64,000 nucleotides of DNA. Source: JACVCJ01 sp052437175 (GTDB lineage Bacteria; Bacteroidota; Bacteroidia; CAIKAF01). This document shows, in pieces, positions 8,356-17,172 of this stretch; positions within the stretch are counted from its first letter, which is position 1, and every line of letters begins with the position of its first letter. A model generated the notes under the pieces. It ran no database searches, was not told the origin of the DNA, and saw nothing but the letters and a program-made list of their open reading frames with translations. The DNA is taken from the NCBI GenBank assembly GCA_052437175.1, contig JBQVOK010000003.1:124001-188000 (forward strand). Direction: 5' to 3'. The translations under genes were made by a program, and so were the position numbers.

Positions 8356-10557
8356 TTACTTCTGAAGATTCGTGTGTTTGATGGAATACAGCACATCGTA
8401 CAGTACCGACTTGATGTAGTCTTCGGAAGAGTTCTTGCGCTGGGTATCTTCGCGGGATGAACATTTGTCCCCGTTCACGATATCGAAAACAGCCACTTCA
8501 TAGGCCAGGTAATGGCGCGGACGTACCGAGTTGTAGATGGCGCCGGGCAACATGGGCCACAGGATCAGTCCGTAAATAATGGCGCCCACCCGGGCTTTGG
8601 GTTTTTCGGTAATGCTCAGCATGCGCAGTTTGGCAAAATAGCTGGTGCGGTATTCGCGCTGCAGGCCTACCACTTCGTCGTAATCGGTAGCCGGAATGGA
8701 CATACCGCGGTTCACTTCGGCCTCGTCCAGGCGCTGCTGAATAACAGAAAAATCGTTGTAGAAATCCACCGGATCGCCCGAACTTACCCCGCTCACGTCG
8801 ATCACTTCCGTTTTCAGGTCCAGTTTTTTAGAAACGGACTCGATGTATTGTTCAAATTTCTGCTCTCTTTCTTTAGAGGCCCGGTAGCGTACCATTACTT
8901 CCTTGCGCTCGTCAATAAGCATGTAAAAAGGGTCCACGATCACCACTTTTTCATCGTGCCCGTGTTTACGGATGCGCGCCAGTTCTTCGCGGTCCACGCC
9001 TTCGGCTTTGGCCGCCTGTATTTTACGCTCCATTTGTTTGAACTGAGAGCTGAACTCTTCGTCGGCAAACAGTTCCACCAGGGCATATTTGGCCAGCAGC
9101 GGATCGCCTTTCGGGCCTTTGCGTTTTTCCTTGCGGGTCACGTATCTTTTCTCGGCATCGGACAGGAACAGGGTCTGATCGCCGCTCAGCGCCGTGTCTT
9201 TGGGCGTGCGGCTGTATACATTGCTTTTACCGGCATGGTTCTTCAGCAGTTGTTCCAGCAGCACATCTTTCATCAGGCGCGGGTGTTCCTTACCGGGATA
9301 GCTTTTGTACAGGGCCCAGGCATTGTGCAGGGCCAGCAGGTTCAGCTCGTTCTTTTCGAGGTTATTGAGCATAAAGGCCGTGCGGTATTCCTCGCCCTGG
9401 ATATCGTCTTCGTCGGGCAGGGTCTTGCTGAGCCGGCCGGAATTGGCGTATACCGTAAGTCCCAGCAGGGCCTGTGTTACGGTCTTTTTCAGGAAATAGC
9501 TGTCGGGGCTTTCGGCCATGAGCGCGTGCGCGTGGTACAGGGCCCGGGCATATTCCTGGTCTTTCAGGTACTGGAGACACAACTCATAACGCGCAATTTT
9601 CACGATCTCGTCAAAACGTTCTTTACTCAGCACATAGCTTATATAGTCGCCGGACGCACGCTCCTTCAGCAGGGGCATAAGCTGTTCGCGGCGCGTGCCC
9701 AGGTTGGGGTGCGTACTTTTTTCATCGCTTTCGTAATCTTCTTCACCGGCCAGTTTGGGAATGGCGGTCGGAAAATAGTCTTCCGGCAGCAGGAAACCCG
9801 GGTAGCTGAAAAAGCTGCGCTCCATCTTTGTTTCATACACCGGCGTTTCCGAGTATTTCAGGATATTGAGCACCTCTTCCACGCCTTCGGTAGCATAGGA
9901 CGATCTTTTAAAGATATCCCAGCCGATGCGGTCGGCTTCCATCTCCTGGTCTTTCGAGTACATGGCGGATTCCAGTTCGACCTGCTCCTCATTTTTGCCG
10001 CGGGTACTGCGTTTGGCGCTTTCCACGGCCTCCTGCAGAGAATGTTTCTCCTGCACGTGGGCGATCTCGTGGGCCAGCACATAGGCCAGGGCCGCTTCGG
10101 AACTCAGTTTGGCGATCATGCCCGTGGTAACGCAGATCACTCCTTCGCCGGTAGCGAACGCATTCACGGCCGAAGAGCGGATGTGGAACACGTGTATACG
10201 CGAGCGCAGGTGCGGATCGTGCTTCAGCAGCTCGTCTACAATGCTGTTGCAGTAGGCCGTAATAGCATCGCCAAAGATCACCTGTCCGTTCAGCAGCAGG
10301 TTTTCTACAAAATAGGCCGAAGCCTGCCTGTAATTATCTTCTAAACGGGTGTCCTGGTCCTTCTGCGTCGTTTTACGGTCCGACTCTTCGCGCTGGGAAC
10401 GGATCTTATCGATCACGGCAGGCATTACGCCCGTACTTTTCAGTGTGTGGTAATCGTTAAAATCGGTGGTCTGCTGGGCGCTGGCAAAAATGCCGGCTGC
10501 AAACGGGATAACGAATGCAGCCGACATGAGCTTTTTTACTACATGTAATGTTCTCAA
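8356..10557 (-). CDS. M48 family zinc metallopeptidase, exported
   Basis: 733 residues with a signal peptide ending near residue 28 (...GIFASAQQ). The zinc site is H163-E-I-A-H167 with the third ligand in 'EMEADRIG' (about E205), the standard M48 (HtpX/BepA/Oma1) arrangement. The roughly 500 residues after the protease domain have no motif I recognise and are mostly helical and charged, perhaps a repeat-type chaperone-like region as in BepA. I infer quality control of envelope proteins. It is the first gene of the leftward M48-barrel-hemW group. Confidence 0.85.
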   Translation of the reverse strand: MRTLHVVKKLMSAAFVIPFAAGIFASAQQTTDFNDYHTLKSTGVMPAVIDKIRSQREESDRKTTQKDQDTRLEDNYRQASAYFVENLLLNGQVIFGDAITAYCNSIVDELLKHDPHLRSRIHVFHIRSSAVNAFATGEGVICVTTGMIAKLSSEAALAYVLAHEIAHVQEKHSLQEAVESAKRSTRGKNEEQVELESAMYSKDQEMEADRIGWDIFKRSSYATEGVEEVLNILKYSETPVYETKMERSFFSYPGFLLPEDYFPTAIPKLAGEEDYESDEKSTHPNLGTRREQLMPLLKERASGDYISYVLSKERFDEIVKIARYELCLQYLKDQEYARALYHAHALMAESPDSYFLKKTVTQALLGLTVYANSGRLSKTLPDEDDIQGEEYRTAFMLNNLEKNELNLLALHNAWALYKSYPGKEHPRLMKDVLLEQLLKNHAGKSNVYSRTPKDTALSGDQTLFLSDAEKRYVTRKEKRKGPKGDPLLAKYALVELFADEEFSSQFKQMERKIQAAKAEGVDREELARIRKHGHDEKVVIVDPFYMLIDERKEVMVRYRASKEREQKFEQYIESVSKKLDLKTEVIDVSGVSSGDPVDFYNDFSVIQQRLDEAEVNRGMSIPATDYDEVVGLQREYRTSYFAKLRMLSITEKPKARVGAIIYGLILWPMLPGAIYNSVRPRHYLAYEVAVFDIVNGDKCSSREDTQRKNSSEDYIKSVLYDVLYSIKHTNLQK

Positions 10558-10615
10558 AACAGTGGTGTATAGACAGGGCGGTATGGTTACTTAAAACGGG
10601 TGTGCACGCTGTAAA

Positions 10616-12148
10616 TTACAGGTTGAAATTGATGCCCTGGGCCAGCGGAAGCTGGTTGCCATAGTTGATGGTATTGGTCTGACGGCGCATGTAGGCTTTC
10701 CAGGCATCGGAACCGCTTTCGCGTCCGCCGCCGGTCTCTTTTTCACCGCCGAAGGCCCCGCCGATCTCTGCACCACTGGTACCGATATTTACGTTGGCGA
10801 TACCGCAGTCTGAACCAGCTGCGCTCAGGAACTGCTCCATCTCACGCATGTTGTTGGTGAACACCGAAGAGGAAAGTCCCTGCGGAACACCGTTCTGCAT
10901 GGCGATGGCCTCGTCCATGGTTTTGTATTTCATAATGTACAGGATGGGCGCAAAAGTCTCTTCCTGAACAATTTCGAAATGATTTTCGGCTTCGATGATG
11001 CAGGGTTTTACGTAACAACCGCTTTCGTAACCGGCGCCTTCTACCACACCGCCTTCTACAAGCACTTTGCCGCCTTCGGCCTTGGCTTTTTCGATGGCTT
11101 TGAGGTAGGCATCCACCGAACCTTTATCGATGAGCGGGCCCACGTGGTTGTTCTGGTCGAGCGGGTTACCGATACGCAGCTGTGCGTAGGCGTTTTTCAG
11201 TTTTTCTTTTACCTCCTCGTATACATTCTCCTGGATAATGAGACGACGCGTGGTGGTACAACGCTGTCCTGCGGTACCTACCGCACCGAATACCGTACCG
11301 ATGAGCATCATGTTCATATCGGCATTTTCGGTTACGATAATGGCGTTGTTTCCGCCCAGTTCCAGGATGGTGTTCCCGAAACGGCCGGCTACGGTCTGTG
11401 CCACGTGACGGCCGATGCGGGTAGAGCCCGTAAAGGAAACCAGCGGAATGCGCTTGTCGTTATTGATGAGGTCGCCCATGGCATTACCGGCCACCAGGCA
11501 GGAGATCCCTTCGGGCAGGTTATTGTTTTTCAGTACGTCTGAAATAATGTTCTGTATGGCTACGGCGCACACCGGCGTTTTGGAAGAAGGCTTCCAGATG
11601 CATACGTCGCCGCATACCCAGGCGATCATGGAGTTCCAGCTCCAGACGGCCACCGGGAAGTTGAACGAAGAGATGATGCCTACGATGCCGATCGGGTGCC
11701 ACTGCTCGTACATGCGGTGGTTCGGTCGCTCGGAGTGCATGGTAAGTCCGTACAGCTGGCGGCTGAGACCTACGGCAAAATCACAGATATCGATGATCTC
11801 CTGTACTTCGCCCAGGCCTTCCTGCAGGCTCTTGCCCATTTCGTAGGATACCAGGGTACCCAGGGCTTCTTTGTGCTCGCGGAATTTTTCGGCCATCTGG
11901 CGAACGATCTCGCCTCTTTTCGGAGCCGGTACCTTGCGCCATTCCAGGAAGGCGTTGCCGGCAATGGTCATTACTTTCTGGTAATCTGCTTCTGTTGCCG
12001 CCGTAACTCCGGCGATCTTTTTACCGTCAACCGGTGAAAAAGATTCGATCACATCCCCCCCGGCAGGTAAAAATTCCACACCTGTACTCACCCCCGACAT
12101 CACTTCGCGGATGCCCAGTTCCTGCAATGCTTGCTCTATCGTTTTCAT
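10616..12148 (-). CDS. ALDH7-type aldehyde dehydrogenase (piperideine-6-carboxylate / aminoadipate semialdehyde type)
   Basis: 510 residues covering a complete NAD-dependent aldehyde dehydrogenase. E263 lies in 'ILELGGNNAIIV', the catalytic C297 in 'GTAGQRCTTTRRL', and the cofactor region is 'SFTGSTRIGRHVA'. The 'GGNNA' and 'GQRCTTTRR' variants and the overall length fit the ALDH7 (antiquitin) group, which oxidises alpha-aminoadipate semialdehyde in lysine breakdown. No other lysine-degradation gene is in the window, so the substrate is by family only. It begins 5 bases after the rseP stop and may share its transcript. Confidence 0.85.
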   Translation of the reverse strand: MKTIEQALQELGIREVMSGVSTGVEFLPAGGDVIESFSPVDGKKIAGVTAATEADYQKVMTIAGNAFLEWRKVPAPKRGEIVRQMAEKFREHKEALGTLVSYEMGKSLQEGLGEVQEIIDICDFAVGLSRQLYGLTMHSERPNHRMYEQWHPIGIVGIISSFNFPVAVWSWNSMIAWVCGDVCIWKPSSKTPVCAVAIQNIISDVLKNNNLPEGISCLVAGNAMGDLINNDKRIPLVSFTGSTRIGRHVAQTVAGRFGNTILELGGNNAIIVTENADMNMMLIGTVFGAVGTAGQRCTTTRRLIIQENVYEEVKEKLKNAYAQLRIGNPLDQNNHVGPLIDKGSVDAYLKAIEKAKAEGGKVLVEGGVVEGAGYESGCYVKPCIIEAENHFEIVQEETFAPILYIMKYKTMDEAIAMQNGVPQGLSSSVFTNNMREMEQFLSAAGSDCGIANVNIGTSGAEIGGAFGGEKETGGGRESGSDAWKAYMRRQTNTINYGNQLPLAQGINFNL

Positions 12149-12153
12149 ATCTT

Positions 12154-13491
12154 TTATTTTCCTGTGAATAGTTTTATAATATCGTTTCCGTTCGCGTACA
12201 ACATAAGACCGATCAGGATGAAGAAGCCGATGTTGTTGGCGATGTTCATGAATTTTTCGTTCGGCTCTTTACCGGTGATCATCTCCCAGAGGATAAAGAT
12301 CATGTACCCGCCGTCGAGCATGGGTATCGGTAAAAAGTTCATAAAGGCCAGGATCAGGCTCAGGATACCGGTCATCAGCCAGAAACCTTCCCAGCTGAAC
12401 GTTTCCGGGAACATTTTGGACATTCCGATGAAACCGCCCACCTCTTTGTAGGCCCCGGTAGAGGGTTTAAAGATCAGTTTGAACTGGCGTGCATAGTCAA
12501 CGATGGTGTTCACCGAAGCATTAATGCCTGCGGGCAGCGCTTCAAAAAATCCGTAATGCGTGGTTTCCAGCGGCAGGTAGCCCAGTTTTTTCAGGTCTTT
12601 GAGGCGGGTAAGATACCCGATGCCCAGTTTACCGTCTTCGCCCACTTTCAGTTTTACCTCGCGGGTCTGGCCTTCGTTCTCGATCAGGGCGGTCACTTCC
12701 TGGTTCTTTTTTGCCTGGCCGATGGGCGCAAACTGGTCAACGTATTGAATATCCGTTCCGTCTACCTTAACGATCTTATCACCGGGTTTAAACGCTATGT
12801 CTTTATTCGGGGAATCATCGGCAACCCCGCTTATGATAAAGGGAACGCGGGGCATCAGCAGGGCACCCTGCTTCTCGATAAATACCTTTGCCATATTTTC
12901 GGGCAGGGTAATTGTCTTTTTCTCCTTATTGCGCTCTACTTCCAGGGTGGTAACATCTCCGTAGAGCAGGGCCCGGTTCAGGTCTTCAAAAGAGGTAAAG
13001 CCCAGTATCTTATCGCCGTTCTGCATGCCGGCCTTTACCAGGCTGGAATCCATTACGTGCACGGTCACCTGCTGCAGGGGTACGTATTTATCGCCGTAGG
13101 TGAATTTAACGCCCCAGAAAATAAGTATACCGGTAACAATATTCACGATAATACCACCCAGGATGATGATGAGGCGCTGCCAGGCTTTTTTGCTGCGGAA
13201 CTCCCAGGGTTGCGGCGGACCGGCCAGTGCGTCCTTGTCCTGGCTTTCGTCGGCCATACCGGCAATTTTTACGTATCCGCCCAATGGGAACCAGCCCAGG
13301 CCGTATTCGGTGTCTCCTTTTTTAAATTTAAAGAGCGAAAAGTTCAGTACATTGGGAAGAGGGAATAAAAAATCAAAAAATAAATAAAATTTCTCTACAC
13401 GTGTCTTGAACATGCGGGCGGCCAGGAAGTGACCTCCTTCATGCAGGATGATGAGGAGCGACAGGCTGACAAACAGTTGTAACCAGTTCAT
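12154..13491 (-). CDS. rseP: RIP metalloprotease RseP (site-2 protease)
   Basis: 445 residues. The membrane-embedded zinc site H17-E-G-G-H21 is in the first helix. PDZ-type segments lie in the middle ('FKPGDKIVKVDGTDIQYVDQF'). The second family motif is near the C-terminus ('FMNFLPIPMLDGGYMIFILWEMITG'), followed by a final helix. Site-2 proteases cut anti-sigma factors or remnant signal peptides within the membrane. A strong promoter lies just upstream (TTTG, 18 bases, TATCTTTG on the minus strand). Confidence 0.95.
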   Translation of the reverse strand: MNWLQLFVSLSLLIILHEGGHFLAARMFKTRVEKFYLFFDFLFPLPNVLNFSLFKFKKGDTEYGLGWFPLGGYVKIAGMADESQDKDALAGPPQPWEFRSKKAWQRLIIILGGIIVNIVTGILIFWGVKFTYGDKYVPLQQVTVHVMDSSLVKAGMQNGDKILGFTSFEDLNRALLYGDVTTLEVERNKEKKTITLPENMAKVFIEKQGALLMPRVPFIISGVADDSPNKDIAFKPGDKIVKVDGTDIQYVDQFAPIGQAKKNQEVTALIENEGQTREVKLKVGEDGKLGIGYLTRLKDLKKLGYLPLETTHYGFFEALPAGINASVNTIVDYARQFKLIFKPSTGAYKEVGGFIGMSKMFPETFSWEGFWLMTGILSLILAFMNFLPIPMLDGGYMIFILWEMITGKEPNEKFMNIANNIGFFILIGLMLYANGNDIIKLFTGK

Positions 13492-13522
13492 GCTTTTTGT
13501 ATGCTATTTTTTTATAAACGCA

Positions 13523-13552
13523 CAAAGATAGCGTTTTTGGCATAGCCGCAAA
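13523..13552 (-). promoter_or_regulatory. rseP promoter (-33 TTTG / -7 TATCTTTG)
   Basis: On the minus strand TTTG (13549-13552) is followed after 18 bases by TATCTTTG (13523-13530), a near-perfect Bacteroidota sigma-70-type promoter. The rseP start lies about 30 bases downstream. Confidence 0.75.
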
Positions 13553-13671
13553 GGAGGGCGGGCTACACTAATCGACCGGCACAACGCAGGGGTGGACGAA
13601 AGCGGGCTTTCCGGCTGTTAATACCGCGGGCTTACGTAAACGTTAAATTTCAATTAAAGCCTGTAAAAGCG

Positions 13672-13679
13672 TAGGTTTG
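13672..13679 (+). promoter_or_regulatory. -7 element of the priA promoter
   Basis: TAGGTTTG, eight bases before the priA ATG. No good TTG is visible at the usual distance. The 195-base gap between rseP and priA otherwise holds only the rseP promoter. Confidence 0.45.
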
Positions 13680-13686
13680 TACCCGT

Positions 13687-16143
13687 ATGGCCGATCTTTT
13701 TGCCGATATCATAGTGCCCCTGGCCCTGCCGCAGACGCTCACGTACCGGGTTCCCGAAGAATTCGCTCCCGTGGCGGAATGCGGACAGCGCGTTATTGTG
13801 CCCGTGGGTACGCGTTTGTATACAGGCATTATCTGGCGCCTGCACCACCGCGAGCCGCAGGGTTTTAAGGTAAAGGCCCTGTACGACCTGCTGGACCGCC
13901 AACCTATTGTACAGCCACAACAGCTGCAGTTCTGGGAAATGATGGCGCGCTATTACCTGTGCACCATGGGCGAGATCATGAAAGCCGCCCTGCCTGCGGG
14001 ACTGAAACTGGAGAGCGAAACGCGCTATGCTCTTTCGGTGGACGAAATTCCACAGGCCGAACTGGACGACGACGAATACCTGCTGCTGGAAGCCATGCAG
14101 AACAACGGCGAAATTACCCTGGAAGACGGGCAGAAGATCCTGCAGCGCAAATCGGTGGTACGCGTCTTTAAGAAACTGATCGAACGGGGCTGGGTAGAAG
14201 ACCGGCAGGAGATCGAAAAACGATACAAGCCGAAACAAATTCGCATCATCGAATTGCATCCTGATATGCAAAACGATACGCGACTCCGGCAAGTTATGGA
14301 CGGACTCGGACGCGCCAAAAAACAGTCGGACGTACTCCTGGCCTTTCTGCACCACAGCGGTTATTATACCGGCGGACCCGGAAAAGTGAATGCCAGCGTA
14401 CTGCTTTCGGCCGTGGAAGGCGCCTCTGCCGCCCTGAAGGCCCTGGTAAAAAAAGAAGTGTTTACCGAAACCCTGCAACAGGAAAGCCGCCTGAAATTCG
14501 GTACTAAAGACCGGCGCGAAAAGCCGGAACTCTCCGCTGCACAGGCACAGGCCCTGGCAGAGACCGAACAGGGATTTGCCGAAAACAAGCCCGTACTGCT
14601 GCAGGGCGTAACGGGCAGCGGCAAGACCGAGATCTACATCCGCCTCATAGAAAAAGCCCTGGCCGAGGGTAAACAGGTACTGTACCTGCTGCCCGAAATT
14701 GCGCTCACCATGCACCTGATCGAGCGGGTTAAAGAGCATTTTCCGGGGCAGGTGGCCGTTTATCACAGCCGTTTCGGACAAAACGAACGCGTGGAGGTCT
14801 GGAACAACTTCCTGCAGAACGGCAGCTACAAGATCGTGCTCGGGGCCCGTTCCGCACTGTTCCTGCCCTATCATGACCTGGGACTTATTATCGTGGACGA
14901 GGAACACGATGCCAGTTACAAACAGCAGGACCCGGCACCGCGTTACCAGGCCCGCGATTTTGCCCTGGTGCTGGCCGCCCGCTACCAGGCCCGGGTAATA
15001 CTGGGCTCTGCCACCCCCTCGCTGGAGAGCTATTACAATACCCGGAACGGCAAATACCGCCTGGTGGAACTGAAAGAACGCTACAGCCGGGTGCAGCTGC
15101 CGGAGATCGTGCTGGAAAATATACGCGAAGCACAGCGTAAAAAAGAAATGTACTCCCTGTTTTCCAAAAACTTACTGGAAAATATTCAGGACAGGCTAAA
15201 AAATAAGGAGCAAGTTATTCTCTTTCAGAATCGTAGGGGATTTTCTGCCCGTATGGAATGTGAAGACTGCGGAAATGTGCCCTACTGTCCGCATTGTGAC
15301 GTGGCGCTCACCTACCACAAAAGCAAAAATGAGCTCAAGTGCCATTTGTGCGGCTACATGACGCCCCTGCTTACCCAGTGCCCCGCCTGTAAGAGTCCGA
15401 AAATAACCCTGAAAGGTTTTGGCACGGAGAAGGTAGAAGACGAGCTGCAGATATTCCTCCCCGATGCGCGCATTGCCCGCCTGGACTGGGACGTGGCTAC
15501 GCGCAAAAATGCGTATCACCAGATACTGTCGGCCTTTGAAGCCCGCGAGATCGACATACTGGTGGGTACCCAGATGATCACCAAGGGCCTGGACTTTGAT
15601 CACGTGGGACTGGTAGGCGTGCTGAATGCCGATTCCCTGCTGCATTTCCCGGATTTCCGCTCCAACGAACGCGCCTTTCAACTGCTTACCCAGGTGGCAG
15701 GCCGGGCCGGACGGCGCGAAAAGCCCGGCAAAGTGATCATACAGACGGCGCAACCCGAGAACGCCATTTTACAGTTTGTGCTGGAACACGACTACACCGG
15801 CTTTTATACGCACGAACTGGAAGAGCGTCGCAGCCTGCATTACCCGCCTTTTTACCGCATTATGCGTATTGTTTTACGACACAAAGACGAAGCCACCGTA
15901 CAATCCCTGGCCGGCAACCTGGCCGCCCTGATGGGTCCCGTTTTCGGCAGCCGGGTACTGGGCCCGGAAAGTCCGCATATTGCCCGCGTACGCAACCTGC
16001 ACATACGGCATATTTACCTGAAGATCAGCAATGAAGAAAGCCAGTCCCGGGCCAAGGAAGTGCTGGCCCAGCTGCTAACCCGCCTGCAGACGGAAAGCGG
16101 TGTCCGCAATTTCCGCATCGATATGGACGTGGATACACAGTAA
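13687..16143 (+). CDS. priA: Primosomal protein N' (PriA), replication-restart helicase
   Basis: 818 residues. An N-terminal 3'-DNA-binding domain ('FADIIVPLALPQTLTYRVP') is followed by a winged-helix region. The superfamily 2 helicase has Walker A 'QGVTGSGKT' (306-314) and DEEH (404-407). A zinc-binding insertion has paired cysteines ('CEDCGNVPYCPHC', 'CHLCGY', 'CPAC'), and the helicase C motifs are 'LVGTQMITKGLDFDHV' and 'QVAGRAGR'. PriA reloads the replisome at stalled forks. The gene appears monocistronic, between the rseP promoter and a convergent small secreted protein. Confidence 0.97.
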   Translation: MADLFADIIVPLALPQTLTYRVPEEFAPVAECGQRVIVPVGTRLYTGIIWRLHHREPQGFKVKALYDLLDRQPIVQPQQLQFWEMMARYYLCTMGEIMKAALPAGLKLESETRYALSVDEIPQAELDDDEYLLLEAMQNNGEITLEDGQKILQRKSVVRVFKKLIERGWVEDRQEIEKRYKPKQIRIIELHPDMQNDTRLRQVMDGLGRAKKQSDVLLAFLHHSGYYTGGPGKVNASVLLSAVEGASAALKALVKKEVFTETLQQESRLKFGTKDRREKPELSAAQAQALAETEQGFAENKPVLLQGVTGSGKTEIYIRLIEKALAEGKQVLYLLPEIALTMHLIERVKEHFPGQVAVYHSRFGQNERVEVWNNFLQNGSYKIVLGARSALFLPYHDLGLIIVDEEHDASYKQQDPAPRYQARDFALVLAARYQARVILGSATPSLESYYNTRNGKYRLVELKERYSRVQLPEIVLENIREAQRKKEMYSLFSKNLLENIQDRLKNKEQVILFQNRRGFSARMECEDCGNVPYCPHCDVALTYHKSKNELKCHLCGYMTPLLTQCPACKSPKITLKGFGTEKVEDELQIFLPDARIARLDWDVATRKNAYHQILSAFEAREIDILVGTQMITKGLDFDHVGLVGVLNADSLLHFPDFRSNERAFQLLTQVAGRAGRREKPGKVIIQTAQPENAILQFVLEHDYTGFYTHELEERRSLHYPPFYRIMRIVLRHKDEATVQSLAGNLAALMGPVFGSRVLGPESPHIARVRNLHIRHIYLKISNEESQSRAKEVLAQLLTRLQTESGVRNFRIDMDVDTQ

Positions 16144-16184
16144 AGTACCAACAGGCCTCATTTCAGACCCGTAAAAATAAAATT

Positions 16185-16222
16185 AACCGCCATCCCCGAG
16201 GAAAGCGGTTATAAAGTATTGT
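16185..16222. terminator. Probable terminator between convergent priA and the 16.2-kb gene
   Basis: An AACCGC / GCGGTT inverted repeat (16185-16190 with 16205-16210) sits between the two stops. On the minus strand the hairpin is followed by a T-rich run (AATTTTATTTTT). The six-pair stem is short. Confidence 0.45.
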
Positions 16223-16234
16223 TTTTTGTAACGC

Positions 16235-16666
16235 TTAACGAATGATCAGGCGTGAGGAAATTTTCTCGTCGTACTGGGCGGCAAACGCTTTAAGGCTTTC
16301 GGGGTTTATGCTGCCGTCTGCCGGGTTGATCACCCCGCGTTTAATGAAACGTTCGATAAGTCCGGCCGGCCAGATCCCCGCCAGCTGGGTAGTTTCGATA
16401 ATGGTACTGCCTTCCGTAAAGTACAGTTTCAGGTAATCGTCGTTGGAGTATCCCACGGTACCATTGGTATGAAACAGGATGGAAAACAGCAGGTCTTTTG
16501 TATCCTTTTTGTAAACAAGCGTAAAATTGCCCATCTGTTCTTTTTCAAAAGAGTACATTTCCACTTTATCGAAATACACATAGCCTTTTTTCAGGTCTAC
16601 CTTCTGGGCGCTCAGGGAAAGGAACAGGCCGAGGAAAGCGGTCAATAGAAAGAGTTTCTTTTTCAT
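16235..16666 (-). CDS. Small secreted protein of unknown function
   Basis: 143 residues from the ATG at 16666, which begins a signal peptide (MKKKLFLLTAFLGLFLSLSAQ). The mature part is short and mixed ('GYVYFDKVEMYSFEKEQMGNFTLVYKKDTKDLLFSILF'), ending 'KISSRLIIR'. I do not recognise a family. Longer in-frame starts would add about 110 residues of unlikely composition. It is convergent with priA and monocistronic. Confidence 0.6.
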   Translation of the reverse strand: MKKKLFLLTAFLGLFLSLSAQKVDLKKGYVYFDKVEMYSFEKEQMGNFTLVYKKDTKDLLFSILFHTNGTVGYSNDDYLKLYFTEGSTIIETTQLAGIWPAGLIERFIKRGVINPADGSINPESLKAFAAQYDEKISSRLIIR

Positions 16667-16846
16667 GTTCAGTAAAAATCTGCGGCAAATATACATTCCC
16701 GCCGCTCTCCGAAAAGAAATTCCGGGTCTATAGGCTGTATTTGGCAAAAAATTAACGACCATTTTGGGGGCGCGTTCTTTTTCCCTGTAAGTTGATAAAC
16801 CTGTAACTTTTTCTCCGCTACTACGTTTCACGTATAAAACAAGTGA

Positions 16847-16870
16847 AAATTTTGGTTTAAACCAAAATTT
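16847..16870. promoter_or_regulatory. 24-bp perfect palindrome, operator candidate
   Basis: A perfect AT-rich inverted repeat centred on GGTTTAAACC, with 12-base arms, 17 bases upstream of a TTG...TACTTTTA promoter. The position and symmetry suit a dimeric regulator of the downstream small ORF and SDH-type protease gene. No terminator-like T-run follows it. Confidence 0.5.
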
Positions 16871-16887
16871 GAAATAATATTGCAGCG

Positions 16888-16916
16888 TTGTACCCCTTAT
16901 TAATTTCTTACTTTTA
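16888..16916 (+). promoter_or_regulatory. Promoter for the SDH-type protease transcript
   Basis: TTG (16888-16890), 18 bases, TACTTTTA (16909-16916), close to the Bacteroidota consensus. Its -7 element touches the ATG at 16916, so transcription probably begins at or just after that codon. Confidence 0.5.
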
Positions 16917-17122
16917 TGGCAACTGATAAAAAAAGACGGCCGAATAAAACATCTTTTATTTCCGACTATAACACGATTGTCAGAAATCCTCAGCACCCAA
17001 CACCATCAATCAGTCATGAGTGGGTAAAAAAGGGAGATCTGTTCGAGAAATTCACGATGTTCAACAAGAATTACAAAACAGTTCCCACACTAAAATCAGT
17101 CGGTTCAAACGCCAAAATATAG
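16916..17122 (+). CDS. Possible small basic protein upstream of the protease gene
   Basis: A 68-codon frame starting with a Lys/Arg-rich segment (MATDKKRRPNK), with no recognisable domain. It lies 50 bases ahead of the SDH-type protease start and in a different frame. The case against it is that its ATG coincides with the last base of the likely -7 promoter element. If the transcript starts a few bases later, this frame has no early start. It could be a leader peptide, a small partner protein or simply the 5' untranslated region. Confidence 0.3.
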   Translation: MATDKKRRPNKTSFISDYNTIVRNPQHPTPSISHEWVKKGDLFEKFTMFNKNYKTVPTLKSVGSNAKI

Positions 17123-17172
17123 GCTTTGCACGGCGTCACCCATTAATCACATTTTTAAACACCCTTATTAAC

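Noticed and set aside
8512..10344. Long open frame on the plus strand (610 codons) opposite the M48 peptidase gene
   Set aside because: It is antisense to a gene with clear HExxH and signal peptide; the composition is typical of shadow frames in balanced-GC genes.
16829..16845. CGTTTCACGTATAAAA as a further parS site
   Set aside because: It shares only the central half with the parS consensus and lacks the symmetric right arm.
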